Shown here: in pieces, positions 32,509 to 45,031 of the stretch
Layout of the letters: the number at the start of each line of letters is the position of its first letter
Numbering within the stretch: position 1 is the stretch's first letter
Origin: Ctenosaura bakeri
Lineage: Eukaryota; Chordata; Lepidosauria; Squamata; Iguanidae
Length of the DNA stretch: 64,000 nt
Assembly: GCA_948474755.1 (NCBI GenBank)
Contig: CAOLHI010000355.1
Span: 496,001 to 560,000, forward strand
Direction of reading: 5' to 3'
The notes under the pieces: model-generated
Database searches by the model: none
Seen by the model: the letters and a program-made list of their open reading frames with translations, nothing else
What the model was told of the DNA's origin: nothing
Position numbers and translations under genes: made by a program

Positions 32509-35500
32509 CTATACTAACAATGAAGCAGGGCATGAACAGGAAAAAATATAGCCTCCCTTGGAAATATTTAAAAAGATTCAGAAGTTATTCCTCCAGGGTA
32601 GTGGGGGCGGGTTGGAGGAGTATTCCTGATTTTGCCAATGTTTCTCATTTTTAAAAAGAATACATAAAAATTCTTGCTGTTCATTAGCTGAAGAACTGAT
32701 GCTAAATCTTCAAAAATAAACATGTTTAGAAAATGACACAGACAAGAACGGGTGTTCCACTTACAATGGCAAGAAATACTTTGAGAAGAACAACTGCTGC
32801 AACATGTGTAACTCTCAAGCTAAAATTTTATAAACTCAATTGTTCCTGAAGCCGAAATCCAACTCCTAGTCCCAACTAGAACAAACCCATTCAACTGCTG
32901 AATGATAAGTCAACATGTATGTAAATCCAACTAATTCTATGGGTATTTTCTAGCACCAGAATTGGACTTTGTCTGATAAGATCTGTTAGTACTTTTCACT
33001 TCACACACTCCTTTTATAAAAACAAGCCAATCACCATACGGTAAAAACCTTCCAGTACAGGATTTGCGCCTTTGCCCTCAGCTATTTGATTTCCCAAAGA
33101 CTGACTTACATCTAAGCGACCAATTAGTTTTACTAGGAGACACTTAATTTACCTCAGAATTAAAATGGCGCGGGTGGAGAGGAGGAGAGACAGTTATGGT
33201 AAAAATGCAGAAAAGTACAAATCTGGGTCAATTGGCTCAAACTAAATGGCCTTCCAAATATGGTTAGATACCATCTCACTGATCTGTCAACAGCTTTGTG
33301 TTTGAAAACACAGTGAAGTTAAACCAAAAGAGGAGAAGTGTAAAGACACTGGAGTTGATTCAGTCCACCCTGCTTTAACATCACAACGTTTCAGGTTAAC
33401 TTGTTAAATCTGATTTCTTCATCCGCAACAGTAAGAATGTGGGAAAAGATATGCAAAGTATCACATTGGTAATAGCTCCCAAGATGTGTATAGATGTTCT
33501 CCTAACATTACAAGAAAAAAACCCTCTACATAATGGCAGAAGAATGTGATTATCCTACTATGAACAAGAGTAACAAGTTAATGGAAGAAGAACTTTCACC
33601 AAGTTAAAAAAGAAAGGAAGAGATTGGCAGATGGATGGTGAGGTAAGGATCATGGAAATAGGTTTGCAAAACATTCTTAATGGAAAAGGGAAGGGTTCTT
33701 ATCTGTAATAATTTAGTTTTTCCCTTGAATTAAAGAATTAAAGAATAGTATAACAGAGAAAGATGTGTGTACAGAATGAAAGTAGCCAGCTATGCCAGAT
33801 TTTCTGACTTATGGCTAGAAGAGAGATATCATAATGTAGACGAAGTGAAATTTTCAATATAATGTATTTGTACATAAGGATCCATGGAGTCCATTCCACA
33901 ATCATAATTCGGATACAAAACTATTGGGTTAGATCCAGACTAAGTTAGTTACTCCAATGGCTGATTTTTCAACTGGATTTCAATGCAACCCAAGTGTCAT
34001 AAACAAACAGTTTGGGTCAAACCTATTGACATCATGGATCTCAAGAAAAAGATTCATTCAGTGCGGGAAGTTAACACAATTTTCAGAAACAGTCAAATTG
34101 CCCTACTTCTCTTCCCTTTCACAGAGAAATGAACCTGCAGAACCTCATATGGTAACTGAATGGAGGGCCATTATGTCTGCGAAACAAGTCTGCCACTTGG
34201 AAGCTTAGACTCTGGAAAACCTTGGGTGTGGAAGGTTAGCAAGTACAAAGATACTTTGCATCCACAGTATAGACATAAGTACCAATGTATTATCTACTCA
34301 GGAAAATGAAGAGCATACAGTTTCAGTCAAATAAAGACAGTCTCACATTTTATGGTTATCTAAACATTTATTTCTCCATCTGATCCTTTACTGAATGCTG
34401 GCTCCTTGCCCAGAGTGTACCTCAACTCACTAATTCTGACACAGTAACAGAAGACAGAGGCGGATGATGAGGTTGATTAGACATTATAGGGCAGCAAATA
34501 TCTAGGCAATATTGTCACACGCATAAAATTATCCCATTAGCACACACCTCTCTCTTTTCATTCAGTTCATGCTAAAACCACAAATCAAACAACCTTTCTG
34601 CTATCAGCAAACAGGCTTCATTTGTTTCCAAAGGCTCAAAAGAAAGAGGAAAAAAGACTGAGATCCTGCACAGATGTGAGGCACTGCAAAGCTCTACTGC
34701 ACATATTTGGGCTTCCTCTCCCTCTTCTCTGGTCTACCAACTACCTCTGGGTCACCTGGATACCTCTCATGGCCATTTAGTGGCTGGTGGGGAGGGGGTG
34801 TGCAGGCAGTGGCTGCTTGGCCATTCGCTCCCCTGCTCACTAAATAGCCATGGGGTGCCCAGGCAGCATGGAGATAGATAAGGCAAGCAGGGAGTTATTG
34901 CAGGCAGAGGTTCAGAATATTTCTATCTACAACAATCAAAGAAAAGGATATGTTGAGATGTTGCAATTGCAAACTTTCACCTGCACACGTTACCAATGGG
35001 ATTCCAGCCAAGGCCTCTCCCTGCCTCTCTCTCTCCCCCTCATAATTGTGAAACTTATTATGGGATCATCCATTGGAGCTGAACAAGGAGAGAGTTAGGA
35101 CAGATAAAAGGAACTACTTCATCACACAGCACATAGTTAATTGTGGCACTCAGTTGCAAATGAGGTAACTAGCTGTTGCCAACTTGGACAACTTTGAAAG
35201 CTGGAGAAATTCATGGAGGATAAAGCTGTCAACAAGCTAATGGCTATTAGTGATGATAGATGTTTCCTCCAATAGCCGAAACAGTGCACCTCTGTATATC
35301 AATCTGTATATCAGTCACTGGAGCACAGGAAGGGCAGGATGCTGTTGTCCTTAGACTGAACTTGCTAGCTTTAGCCTTTTGTGAACAGAATGTTGGACTA
35401 TAATATCGAACTTTGGTATGATCCAGCACGGTCCTTCTTAAGTTAGTAGAGCAAGAAGTGAAGCCAGGCTCATATGTTGCAGATGAGGAAAGTCGGCTTG

Positions 35501-35526
35501 CAAAAATCTTCACTGTACACTTTAAA

Positions 35527-35633
35527 AGAGACTACAGGGGCCATCCAGTCCAATCTCCTGCATGGCAGGGGGTTGGACTGGATGGTCTCTGTGGTCTCTT
35601 CCAACCCTGTGATTCTATGACTCTATGACTCTA
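35527..35633. mobile_element. two CR1 3' ends head to head
   Basis: A minus-strand CR1 terminal piece (35527-35568) meets a plus-strand one (35558-35633, ending GATTCTATGACTCTATGACT). They share CTGCATGGCAG at the join, so the whole is a short inverted repeat. Confidence 0.7.
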
Positions 35634-36728
35634 AGGTAGACACTCAAGCAACACATGCTTAAAAAGAGGCTTATTGCAAGATACAGTCACACACACTGGT
35701 GGAGAAGGTAGTGGTTAGTGATGGACCCCAAATCCTATTATTACTCAAATCACATAACAGCAACATCCTACCTGTAGCTCTTGAAGGATGTACTTGATCA
35801 TAACTGGAATTCTGGTTTGAATTCAAAGAATGAAGTGGTGTTCAGGGCTTTCCCAAAGTTCCTACTACTGTGTCATCAATGTAGATTTAAAGATGAGGTA
35901 AAACCACAAAACAGGATCTTTGTACGTCTAATGGCAATTTGCCTTTAATTCCAGAATGACCAGAAAACCAAACAGAAAAAATAGTAGTCTAGAAAATTAA
36001 GATCTACCAATTGAGGCTTCCTGTATCCTGATCTCCTATTTGAGAATTTAGCACAGTTCAAGTCCACTGAGGATGAAGAAAAGAACCTGCAATAAAGACA
36101 TATGATCCAATAGAGTACTCTCCTTTGAAGTATAGTGCCTTTAAGAAGAAAAAGGAAGATGTACAGAAACATAAGAAATCCAAGAGCTTCTCTTAAGAAC
36201 AAATGTAAATTATTATCTTTGGTGGTCATTTAAGCCATGCTTTTTGCATTTGTGATATCAAACCTTTGATGCCATCAAGATTACTGATTCATGTTTGAAG
36301 TGTCTGGATTTGTTTTACTGCTCCACTTAAGACAAATGTGGTACTTTTGCTACAAAGCGAGAAGTGGAAATCAAATACTAGGTTGCTAGTACAAATCAGA
36401 AATCTGTAACATGATGAGATTGTACATTAGATATTCACAGCGTTAATACGAGCAAGACTTTACAAACTGAGGAAGTGAAAAATTTAGCATTAATGACCAT
36501 ACAGTGAAAAACCACAAAAAATAGTTTCTTATTAACTTTGGCAAAGATCTGCCAAATGGAAGCCAAGGTGACTGGTATTAAACAGTTCGAACATACAAAG
36601 TCACATTTACACTAAGATGCTGCTTAAACATTCCCATATTTACCCACGGTTGGCGCTCACATCACCACACTGATAAAATGTGGCAATGCAGCACCAACTG
36701 GATGAGTTGGCCCCTATTACAATTATCC

Positions 36729-36871
36729 TATTTGCTAGCATATAAGATGCACTCCCCCCCGAGAAATACTGTTTTAAAATGGGGTGCATCCTATATGCCA
36801 GTGCATCTTATATACTGGCAAATAATATTTGCTGGTGTATAAATAGGGTGCACCTTATATTCTGGCAAATA
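36729..36871. mobile_element. foldback MITE, TATTTGCC family
   Basis: Left end TATTTGCTAGCATATAAGAT pairs with the right end ATATTCTGGCAAATA. Related to 54704-54865. Superfamily not determined. Confidence 0.65.
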
Positions 36872-36920
36872 CGATACTTCCCATACTATTGACATTGGTA
36901 TTAGGTAACAAAAGAATGGA

Positions 36921-37134
36921 GAGGCAGCATGGTATAGTGGTCTGAACATTGGACTTCAACCCTGGAGACCAGGGTCTGATTCCCTGCTTGGCCATGGAAA
37001 AAACCCACTGGGTGACTTTGGGTGTGTCACATACCCTCAGTCCCAGAAAACCTCATGATAGCTTCTCCTTTGGGTTGCCAAAAGTCAGACATGATTTGAA
37101 GGCACACAACACAACAACAACAAAAACAAAAACA
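36921..37134 (+). mobile_element. tRNA-derived SINE with CAA tail
   Basis: Head GCATGGTATAGTGGTCTGAA, box B GGTCTGATTCC (36973-36983), centre CCACTGGGTGACTTTGG, tail GTCAGACATGATTTGAAGGC and (CAA/CAAAA)n. Complete copy. Confidence 0.9.
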
Positions 37135-38142
37135 GAATTGGGATGATCCACTAATGCAAGACTGAATCAAGTGTGGAGAAGCAATATTTTGGTGGCTTCC
37201 TAGGTTGAACTATAATTTCACTTTATCCACAGTAATCCTGCTTGATAGGCTGAACTGAAAGAGTAGCTGACAATCCTCACAGCAGCATGGTTGGGGGAAA
37301 AAGAGAATTAGATCTTGTCTCCTGCATTAAAGAGCATCACACAAATGCTGTAAGAGGAGAGAGGTCATAAATAAATGCTACTTAGCATTGCATGTCCTGC
37401 ATCAAGCTGGGAGAGATAAGAACAGGAATTGCCAGATTCAGTGGCAAGTAGCTTTACGCTTGACAAAGTGATTTCCCTCAGATCAGATAATCAAACAACT
37501 GTACACAAAAACACGTAAGTATCTTTAAACTGGAGGGAAAAGGCCCAAATTTGAAAAGAGGATGCCTCTTTCTTGGTTTGGATCTGATTGGGATCTAAGA
37601 TCATTCTTCAAGATTGCTGGCTGCAGGGCTGTCATGGGAAAACAACTGTCTTTTAATAGAGGTCATCAGAGTTGAACAAATGCAAATTAAACTCTTGGTG
37701 GGAAGAACAATCAGCACACTTAGTCCAACAGCTATTGCAAACAGTGTATAAATACCATTCAGGTTACTAATGGATTTTGTCATATTTTGTATCGGCTTGG
37801 CATTTATTATTTTACCTCTTTCCAAAAAGTTGCCACAAGTTGCTACTTGGTTCCTTCTTGGTTTATTCACCTCAAAAGATTCTACCAGATTTGATTTATA
37901 TCAGTATTCTAGCTTTCCTAGTTCAGTAAATATGAAATTTTAATGATGTCTGTTATTACTGTTATCATCCCTACTACATCCCCACTTCATTTATATCTCA
38001 CCTTTTCCCCACAGTCAGGATTCTGCATTTCCAAAATAAAATTAGAGGTAATACTAGGTATCCTTGCAGATATACCACAACATAAAAGTTTCCTAGCCAC
38101 ATATGAACAAGTCCACCTGCCCATACATCCCTATATCAATAG

Positions 38143-38312
38143 GCTGAGAGCCAGCCTGGTGTAGTTGTTTGAACATTGGACTACAGGTTCAATTCCCTGC
38201 TCAGCCATGGAAACCCACTGGGTGACCTTGGGCATGTCTCACACTCTTAGCCCCAGAAAACCTTAGGGTCACCATAAACTGGAAACAACTTGAAGGCACA
38301 CAACAACAACAG
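38143..38312 (+). mobile_element. tRNA-derived SINE with CAA tail
   Basis: Head GCCTGGTGTAGTTGTTTGAA, box B GGTTCAATTCC (38186-38196), then GTGACCTTGGGCATGTCTCA and a tail ending ACACAACAACAACAG. An internal deletion shortens the head-to-tail distance. Confidence 0.9.
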
Positions 38313-38387
38313 TAGCTTGAAAATAAAATAAATTGGTTCCTTGTTTGGTTGCCTGCAGGTAATTCATGTTCATTACAACTAAGATTA

Positions 38388-38900
38388 GACTTTTACTTAT
38401 GGTAACCCCATGAACAAGAGGCTTCCAGATTATCAACAGCCCTGCTCAAGTTTTCCAGACTCATGTCTGTGGTTTCACTGATTGAGTTTGCCCAACTATA
38501 TTGTGGTCTTCCTCTTTCCCTTACCACTTTATCAAGCATTATTGTCTTTCCTACGAGTCGTATCTTCTCATAATATGTCCAAGCTATGCTAGTGCCAATC
38601 ATTTTGGCTTCTAGGAGAATTCAAGCTTAATTTGTTCTAAGACAAATTCATTTTTTTTAACAGTTCATACTATCTGCAGAACTCTAGAAGCACATTTAAA
38701 TGAGTTAATTCTATTCCTGTCATCTCTTTTTTTCACTGGGCAGCTTTCACAATCACATATGGAAATTAGAAATATTATAGCATGGACTTTGATATTCAAT
38801 TATATATTTTTACACTTGAGTATATTGTCTATTCTTTCATGGCTACTCTTCCAATTTCTAGTCTTCTTCTGATTATTAAGCAAGTGGCTGATCAATTATC
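38388..38900 (-). mobile_element. RTE/BovB-like LINE ORF2 C-terminal remnant
   Basis: The minus strand is open at 38393-38602 with IMLDKVVRERGRPQYSWANS then ISETTDMSLENLSRAV, which is the BovB-type C terminus (GRP-RRW...I-DSMDMSL-L). The SW-V-K-like block follows at 38700-38770, upstream in the element. The order agrees with minus-strand BovB. Confidence 0.8.
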
Positions 38901-39541
38901 CATCCTGCACATCTGAATATCATCGCTCATACCTTTAATTCATGGTATTTGCAACTTTTTGCACATCCAATATAGCACAACTTGATTTCCTACCAGATAT
39001 CTGGGTGAAAGTCAGCTTGTACATCTTCTAGGCTAAGCCTACCATAACACCACTTGGTTCAGACAGACAGACCGTGTGGCTATTATGCTGTGCCCCCTGC
39101 AGTTCATTGGACTGGTGCCCATATTTAAGAATGAATACAGCTGGGGCAGCCAGAGTGGCAAACTGCTTGTCAGGAAGAAACTGCTGTTAGGTAGACAGAA
39201 ACTGCTGTTAGGTAGACAGATTAATGGTAAACCAGTCTCATAGATTTGTCTACTGAAACAAGCTTCATCTTCCGAAATAAGGGACAAACTACATGCTGGA
39301 TTTCTGCAACTGGAATGTTCTTTTTTTCCATTCTTAAAAAACAGTGACTGGGGATTGGTTGATCTGGACTAGAGCTACAGCCTGGAAAAGGGGTGTGTTT
39401 CTAATCTTTCATCTTTTCACAGTTCTCTCTCTCTCTCTCTGATACACAAACACAAACACACAAAAATAAACCTCCCACCAGCCATGGGAGGACAAGGGAT
39501 TTGGACTGGAGCTGCAGTGCGAGGCAAAAGTTTAGACTCTA

Positions 39542-39742
39542 GGCCTGTCTGCACTATGCTGTTATGGTGCTATTATTCCACTTTCAACATCCTATGGAAT
39601 CCTGGGGTTTCCAGTTTAAGGAGGAGCATTTAGAATTCTCAGCCAGAGAGCTCTTTGGCCTCAGTAAACTGCAAACCCCAGAGTTCCACAGGATGTTGAA
39701 AGTGGAATAAATAGCCCTATAACAGCGTACTGCAGAAATGTC
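39542..39742. mobile_element. Harbinger-like foldback MITE
   Basis: Left GGCCTGTCTGCACTATGCTG and right GCGTACTGCAGAAATGTCC are inverted, with long inner arms (CCACTTTCAACATCCTATGG with its complement). CTA precedes the left end. The right flank is degraded. Confidence 0.8.
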
Positions 39743-40199
39743 CTCTCTTTCCACTGCACCATGACTCTGTCTCATCCAAATCCAAAAGTATGGCTGCTTC
39801 TAAAGAAAGTAAAATACAAAGAGTTCCAATAACAGTAAAAGGTGCTCAAATGAAATCTCAAAGTCAGCTCCAGCTAACAAAGTGAATGGACAGATCAGAA
39901 TGATGTTGCCAAGAAGGGTGCTCACATTTTAGAAGGAAACCAGTGAAAGCCCTGGGAGCATAATGTGAAGTGTCAAAATGATTTTTGACATTCTGGGTTT
40001 CAACCTTTGGGTGGTCAGTTGTGGCAACCATTGTTCTGTCCAAGTTAGTATAATGCAGCATTTAATGAAAATGCTAAAATACAGGTAAGAATGATGTAGG
40101 TAGTCCTAAATATTTTTTAAAAGTTAAAAAAATATTTTCCCTCAGGGTGCTGTTCTGAGCAATTTTTGGCTAGCTCCTGAAAAAGACATTAGAAAAGGC

Positions 40200-40223
40200 T
40201 GTCTTTCTTTCTTTCTTTCTTTC

Positions 40224-40271
<48 letters not shown>

Positions 40272-40274
40272 TCA
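40200..40274 (+). repeat. (CTTT)n microsatellite
   Basis: About 18 TTTC units with one CTCTTT interruption, at the 3' end of the minus-strand LINE tail that follows. Confidence 0.95.
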
Positions 40275-40410
40275 CTTACTTATTTATTATATTTGTAGGT
40301 CGCCTTTCTCCCAGACTTGGGACCCAAGGCAACTTCCAACAATAATACATAAAACAGGGGAAACTGATAAGCTTACCCAGGAGAGGAGACTCTCAGACTG
40401 ACTCGCACTG
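40275..40410 (-). mobile_element. L2-like LINE 3' tail
   Basis: On the minus strand: GTTGCCTTGGGTCCCAAGTC followed by TGGGAGAAAGGCGACC and TACAAATATAATAAATAA, a common LINE 3' end in reptile DNA, then a (GAAA)n repeat. A 79-codon open frame just upstream (40413-40652) is not recognised. Confidence 0.6.
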
Positions 40411-40975
40411 TTCTAGGCTTCTTTTGACAAAGCACCTAGTGAGCACATGTCCACGATGTAACATGCCACGATGATTCTGCGGTCTACCTCATTCATTTTT
40501 CTGCAGTACGGAGATCCGTTCTCCATATAGTGGTTTTGGAAGAGACTGCAGCTGTGACTTGGTAGGCTCTTACTAACTGGGGAAGGAGTTACAGAAAGAC
40601 CAATTCGTAACATCAAAAGCCACTTTTGAACATCAAAGCCAGCTAGAAACATATTATGCTACCTCCTTGAACTTCTTCCCTGGGAGAATCAATGAACTCC
40701 CTATTATGGGTTTAAAAATGGGAATTCAAAACCACAGCACGCCTATAATTACTTCATGGTCGATATTTTGTACAGATGTTCTCACCGATGCTCTCACTGC
40801 TGCTGTGCTGTCGTACCTCCTACCGAACAGTGACTACAAAATAGTTCTAATGCTTTTCAAGTATTATTGCAAGGTGCATAACAAAAACAGGTCTGCCAAG
40901 TGAGATTGCCTGTTTTCAATCTATCCTTTGAAAATGAACAAGGTGATTTCACATCCAGAGAGACAGAGAAAGGAA

Positions 40976-41001
40976 TACACACACACACACACACACACAC
41001 A
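40976..41001 (+). repeat. (AC)n microsatellite
   Basis: Thirteen AC units. Confidence 0.95.
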
Positions 41002-41542
41002 GTAGCCATAAAGATGCAATTTTAAATACATTTCGTTCAAAATAACACTGAAATTCTAGCCAATCACTCTGCAGCACAATAAATGTACAGTGGCTACTTA
41101 TTTGTTACTGGAAATCTGAAACATGTATTATGGGCAGCATTTTTCCACTAGAGTATTTCATTTCCCCCCAAAAGGACAGGTTCATCTTTGTTTCAGTTTT
41201 AGCTTACTTACAAACAAACAAAAAACCTCACAATATTACACTGATATAACATCCACCAGGCAAATGTCCTTAGGGAGGTTTACAAAATAAAAGAGATAAA
41301 ACCAATAAGTAAAATTAGTAGATTTTACAAGACTTTATCTGTGTTTAACTATGTCCTCTGCTTTGCCTTTGTGATAAAACTCAGCTTCTCTTCCTCCGAC
41401 CCAAATTTTGGCCATGAATGCACAGTCTGTATTACACTCCATTCTGGCTTTCAATTTCCACGGTGATTTGAGCTATTAGCAAGGTGATTATTTAACCATA
41501 ACCCTCTCAGACAGATTGACAGACAAACAGCTACATACATAA

Positions 41543-41767
41543 CAGCCAGCCCTCCATATCTGTGGATTCTGCATCCATGGATTCAACCAACCATGGTTTA
41601 AAAATATATTAAAAAAAATCTTAAAAAGCAAACTTTGATTTTGAAATTTTATGTAAGGGATGCATTCTACTATACCACTGTACACAATGGGACTTGAATA
41701 TTCATATGTTTTGATATCCATGTGGGGTTCTTGGAACCAAGCCCTAGCAGATAATGAGGGCCCAGTG
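41543..41767 (+). mobile_element. Tigger-like (Tc1/mariner) MITE
   Basis: Left end CAGCCAGCCCTCCATATCTG followed by TGGATTCTGCATCCATGG, right end AGATAATGAGGGCCCAGTG, with TA at or near each boundary. The pattern (GCCCTCCATATCTGTGG... GGACTTGAATAT...) is the same as known Tigger-type MITEs. The copy at 56616-56836 is the same family, inverted. Confidence 0.8.
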
Positions 41768-42029
41768 TACATACATTTTTTAACACACCATGAATGTGAG
41801 AAAGTGAAAATGAGGAATTGGTTTATAAATGGTCTCTTGTGTTTCTCTGAAATGACGCAAAGCAGCAAAAAAGACAATGTAACTACCACCAATTGAAGTA
41901 ACAGTTGTATCTTTTTGCACCATTCATAAAACAAATAAACAAACAAAAATTATTTTTCAGTGTAAGGGTATAATCCCCTGAGAATCTGAAACAGCTACCA
42001 ACAAAAAGATGACCTAGGAAAAGGTATAA

Positions 42030-44879
42030 CTTTCATTCACTAATGCAAGGAGTATGGGAAACAAGCAGGATGAGCTTGTACTCCTAGTACAAGAAAATAA
42101 ATACGATTTGATAGGCATCACTGAGACCTGGTGGGATGAGTCTCATGATTGGAATATAGGAATAGAGGGGTATAGCCTATTTTGTAAAAATAGACCAAAC
42201 AAGAAAGGAGGAGGAGTAGCCTTGTATGTCAAGGATGCTTTCACCTGTGAAGAGATCCTGGGCTTAAACCCAGAAAGCCAGGTAGAGAGCATTTGGGTAA
42301 GAATTAAGGCAGCGAGAAACAATAGGGATATTCTGGTGGGGGTTTACTACAGACCTCCAACCCAGGCTGAGGACTTGGATGACGCCTTCCTCAACCAAAT
42401 GACTGAACATTCAAAGAGGAGAGATACAGTAATAATAGGAGATTTCAATTACCCAGATATATGCTGGCAGTCAAACTCTGCCAAGACAGCAAGGTCCAGC
42501 AAGTTTCTTGCTTGTCTTGCAGACAACTTCATGGTCCAGAAGGTGGAAGAGGCCACAAGGGGATCAAATATTCTAGATCTGGTCTTGACCAACAGGGATG
42601 ACCTTGTGAATGAGGTAGAAGTGGTTGGATCTTTAGGGGGGAGTGACCATGCCCTGTTGGAATTTAGCATTCAGTGGGAAGGAGAAGATAAGGGTAGCCA
42701 GACACTCGTCTTAGATTTTAAAAAAGCGGACTTCTGTAAACTTAGGGAGCTGCTGGCTGGAATTCCGTGGTCAGGAATAGGGAAAGGGAAAGGAGTTCAG
42801 GAGGCATGGGAGTTCCTTAAAAAGGAGATACTGACGGCACAGTCTAAAACTGTGCCAATAAGGAGGAAAAATGGAAGGCATCTGAAGAAACCAGAATGGT
42901 TGACTAAAGAACTCTCAGCTGAGCTAAGAGTTAAGAGAAACACGTATAGGAAATGGAAGAAGGGGGAAACCACCAAAGAAGAATTTAAGCAAGTAGCCAG
43001 GAGATGTAGGGAGGAGGTCAGAAAGGCTAAAGCACAGAACGAACTTAGGCTGGCCAGAAACATTAAAAACAATAAAAAGGGTTTTTTTAAATATGTCCGC
43101 AGCAAAAGGAAAAAGAAGCAGACAGTAGGGTCGCTACGCAGAGAAGATGGCGAATTACTCACAGGGGGGAGAGAAAAGGCAGAGCTACTTAACACCTTCT
43201 TTGCCTCCGTATTTTCCCAGAAGGATACAAGCACTCAACCTGGCGGTAGGGGAGCAGGGGAGGAAGCAGAGGAAATGAGGCACTTAATAAGTAGAGAGGT
43301 GGTACAGGAATACCTGGCCGCATTGGATGAATTCAAGTCTCCAGGGCCAGATGAATTGCATCCTAGGATATTAAAAGAGCTGGCAGAGGTCATTTCGGAA
43401 CCGCTTGCTATAATTTTTGAGAAATCTTGGAGGACAGGAGAAGTTCCAGCAGATTGGAGGAGAGCAAATGTTATCCCCATCTTCAAGAAGGGAAAAAAAG
43501 AGGACCCAAATAATTATCGCCCAGTCAGCCTGACATCGGTACCCGGAAAGATCCTGGAGCAGATCATTAAGCGTTCAGTTTCTAATCATTTAGAAAACAA
43601 CGCAATAATCACGAGAAGTCAACATGGATTTCTCAAAAATAAGTCATGCCAGACTAATCTGATCTCTTTTTATGATAGAGTTACTAGCTTGATAGATGAA
43701 GGGAATGCTGTGGATGTAGCATATCTCGATTTCAGTAAGGCCTTTGACAAAGTTCCCCATGACATTCTTGCATCGAAGCTAGTAAAATGTGGGCTAGACA
43801 GGGCTACTGTTAATTGGATATGTAATTGGTTGACCGACCGAACCCAAAGGGTGATCACGGATGGCTGCTTTTCATCCTGGAGAGAAGTGACTAGTGGGGT
43901 GCCACAAGGTTCTGTCCTGGGCCCAGTGCTGTTCAATATTTTTATCAATGACTTAGATGAAGGAATAGAGGGCATGCTCATCAAATTTGCAGATGACACC
44001 AAATTGGGAGGGGTTGCTAATATGCCAGAGGACAGGATCAAAATTCAAAATGACCTGGATAGATTGGAGAGCTGGGCCAGGGCGAACAAAATGAAATTCA
44101 ACAGAGAGAAATGTAAGGTCCTACACTTAGGCAGAAATAATGGAATACAGAAATATAGGATGGGGGACACGTGGCTGGATAGCAGTACGTGTGAAAGGGA
44201 TCTAGGAGTCTTCATAGACCACAAGCTGAACATGAGTCAGCAGTGTGATGCGGCAGCCAAGAAAGCCAATGCAATTCTCGGCTGCATCAACAGGAGTATG
44301 GTGTCTAGATCGAGGGAGGTACTGGTACCACTCTACTCTGCTTTGGTTAGACCCCATCTTGAATACTGTGTCCAGTTCTGGGCACCCCAATTCAAGAAGG
44401 ATATTGACAAGCTGGAGCAAGTCCAGAGGAGGGTGACCAAAATGGTGAGAGGCCTGGAAAACATGCCCTATGAGGATAGACTGAGAGAGCTGGGTATGTT
44501 TAGTCTGCAGAAAAGGAGGTTAAGAGGGGACATGATAGCCATGTTTAAATATTTGAAGGGATGCCACGTAGAGGAAGGAGGGGGCTTGTTTTCTGCTGCT
44601 CCAGAAACCAGGACAAGGAGCAATGGATTCAAGCTGCAGGAAAGGAGATTCCACCTGAACCTCAGGAAGAACTTCCTGACAGTCAGGGCTGTCCGGCAGT
44701 GGAATCTGCTGCCTCGGAGAGTAGTGGAGTCTCCTACCTTGGAGGTTTTTAAGCAGAGGCTTGATGGCCATCTGTCGGGAGTGCTTTGAGGGTGTTCCTG
44801 CATGACAGGGAGTTGGACTGGATGGCCCGTGTGGTCTCTTCCAACTCTACATTTCTATGATTCTATGATTCTATGATTC
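42030..44879 (+). mobile_element. CR1 LINE, young, ORF2 open
   Basis: A 2.85-kb CR1, antisense to the host gene. It begins about where the endonuclease starts (NARSM text at 42042-42056) and ends with the 3' UTR and TTCTATGA octamers (about 44853-44879). ORF1 and the 5' UTR are missing, so it is 5'-truncated. I see no target-site duplication, as is usual for CR1. Confidence 0.94.
42054..44789 (+). CDS. CR1 ORF2: endonuclease-reverse transcriptase
   Basis: A 911-codon frame with no stop. The N-terminal AP-type endonuclease has ITETWWDE (catalytic Glu24), GDFNYPD (Asp130, Asn132) and [10 protein letters not shown] (Asp198, His199). Its first motif, the Asn of NARS, is at 42042-42044, upstream of the first ATG but in the same open frame, which runs back to a stop at 42027. 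The reverse transcriptase follows: [28 protein letters not shown] (Asp559), [11 protein letters not shown] and [10 protein letters not shown] (FADD 645-648). The C-terminal region ends with [20 protein letters not shown]. Such a protein nicks DNA and copies CR1 RNA at the nick. The copy may encode an active enzyme but lacks ORF1 and promoter. Confidence 0.95.
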   Translation: MGNKQDELVLLVQENKYDLIGITETWWDESHDWNIGIEGYSLFCKNRPNKKGGGVALYVKDAFTCEEILGLNPESQVESIWVRIKAARNNRDILVGVYYRPPTQAEDLDDAFLNQMTEHSKRRDTVIIGDFNYPDICWQSNSAKTARSSKFLACLADNFMVQKVEEATRGSNILDLVLTNRDDLVNEVEVVGSLGGSDHALLEFSIQWEGEDKGSQTLVLDFKKADFCKLRELLAGIPWSGIGKGKGVQEAWEFLKKEILTAQSKTVPIRRKNGRHLKKPEWLTKELSAELRVKRNTYRKWKKGETTKEEFKQVARRCREEVRKAKAQNELRLARNIKNNKKGFFKYVRSKRKKKQTVGSLRREDGELLTGGREKAELLNTFFASVFSQKDTSTQPGGRGAGEEAEEMRHLISREVVQEYLAALDEFKSPGPDELHPRILKELAEVISEPLAIIFEKSWRTGEVPADWRRANVIPIFKKGKKEDPNNYRPVSLTSVPGKILEQIIKRSVSNHLENNAIITRSQHGFLKNKSCQTNLISFYDRVTSLIDEGNAVDVAYLDFSKAFDKVPHDILASKLVKCGLDRATVNWICNWLTDRTQRVITDGCFSSWREVTSGVPQGSVLGPVLFNIFINDLDEGIEGMLIKFADDTKLGGVANMPEDRIKIQNDLDRLESWARANKMKFNREKCKVLHLGRNNGIQKYRMGDTWLDSSTCERDLGVFIDHKLNMSQQCDAAAKKANAILGCINRSMVSRSREVLVPLYSALVRPHLEYCVQFWAPQFKKDIDKLEQVQRRVTKMVRGLENMPYEDRLRELGMFSLQKRRLRGDMIAMFKYLKGCHVEEGGGLFSAAPETRTRSNGFKLQERRFHLNLRKNFLTVRAVRQWNLLPRRVVESPTLEVFKQRLDGHLSGVL

Positions 44880-45031
44880 CAGCATTTTAAGTACTACGGT
44901 ATTTGGCAATCCTAACAGTTGTACAGAGAGGGGATTATATTCACAGCATTTAAGAATCAGAGTTGCACATAATTTCTATGCTGAAATTCATAATAAAAAA
45001 CTGTGTTGCAAAAAATGCTCTCCATATTGTT

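Noticed and set aside
33165..33185. CpG-containing ATGGCGCGGGTGGAGAGG as a start-codon exon
   Set aside because: An isolated CG-rich patch that hits a stop soon after the start, with no hydrophobic anchor following and no CpG-rich surroundings.
40413..40652. 79-codon minus-strand frame (HYMENGSPYCRKMNEVDRR) as a B4GALNT3 exon
   Set aside because: Looks somewhat coding-like but matches nothing I know in the family, and it abuts a LINE 3' tail, so a repeat origin is more likely.
41488..41946. 152-codon minus-strand open frame
   Set aside because: It runs through the Tigger-like MITE at 41543-41767 and both flanks, so it is not a gene.
42449..44803. Minus-strand open frames of up to 145 codons over the CR1
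   Set aside because: Shadows of the 911-codon ORF2 with no independent support.
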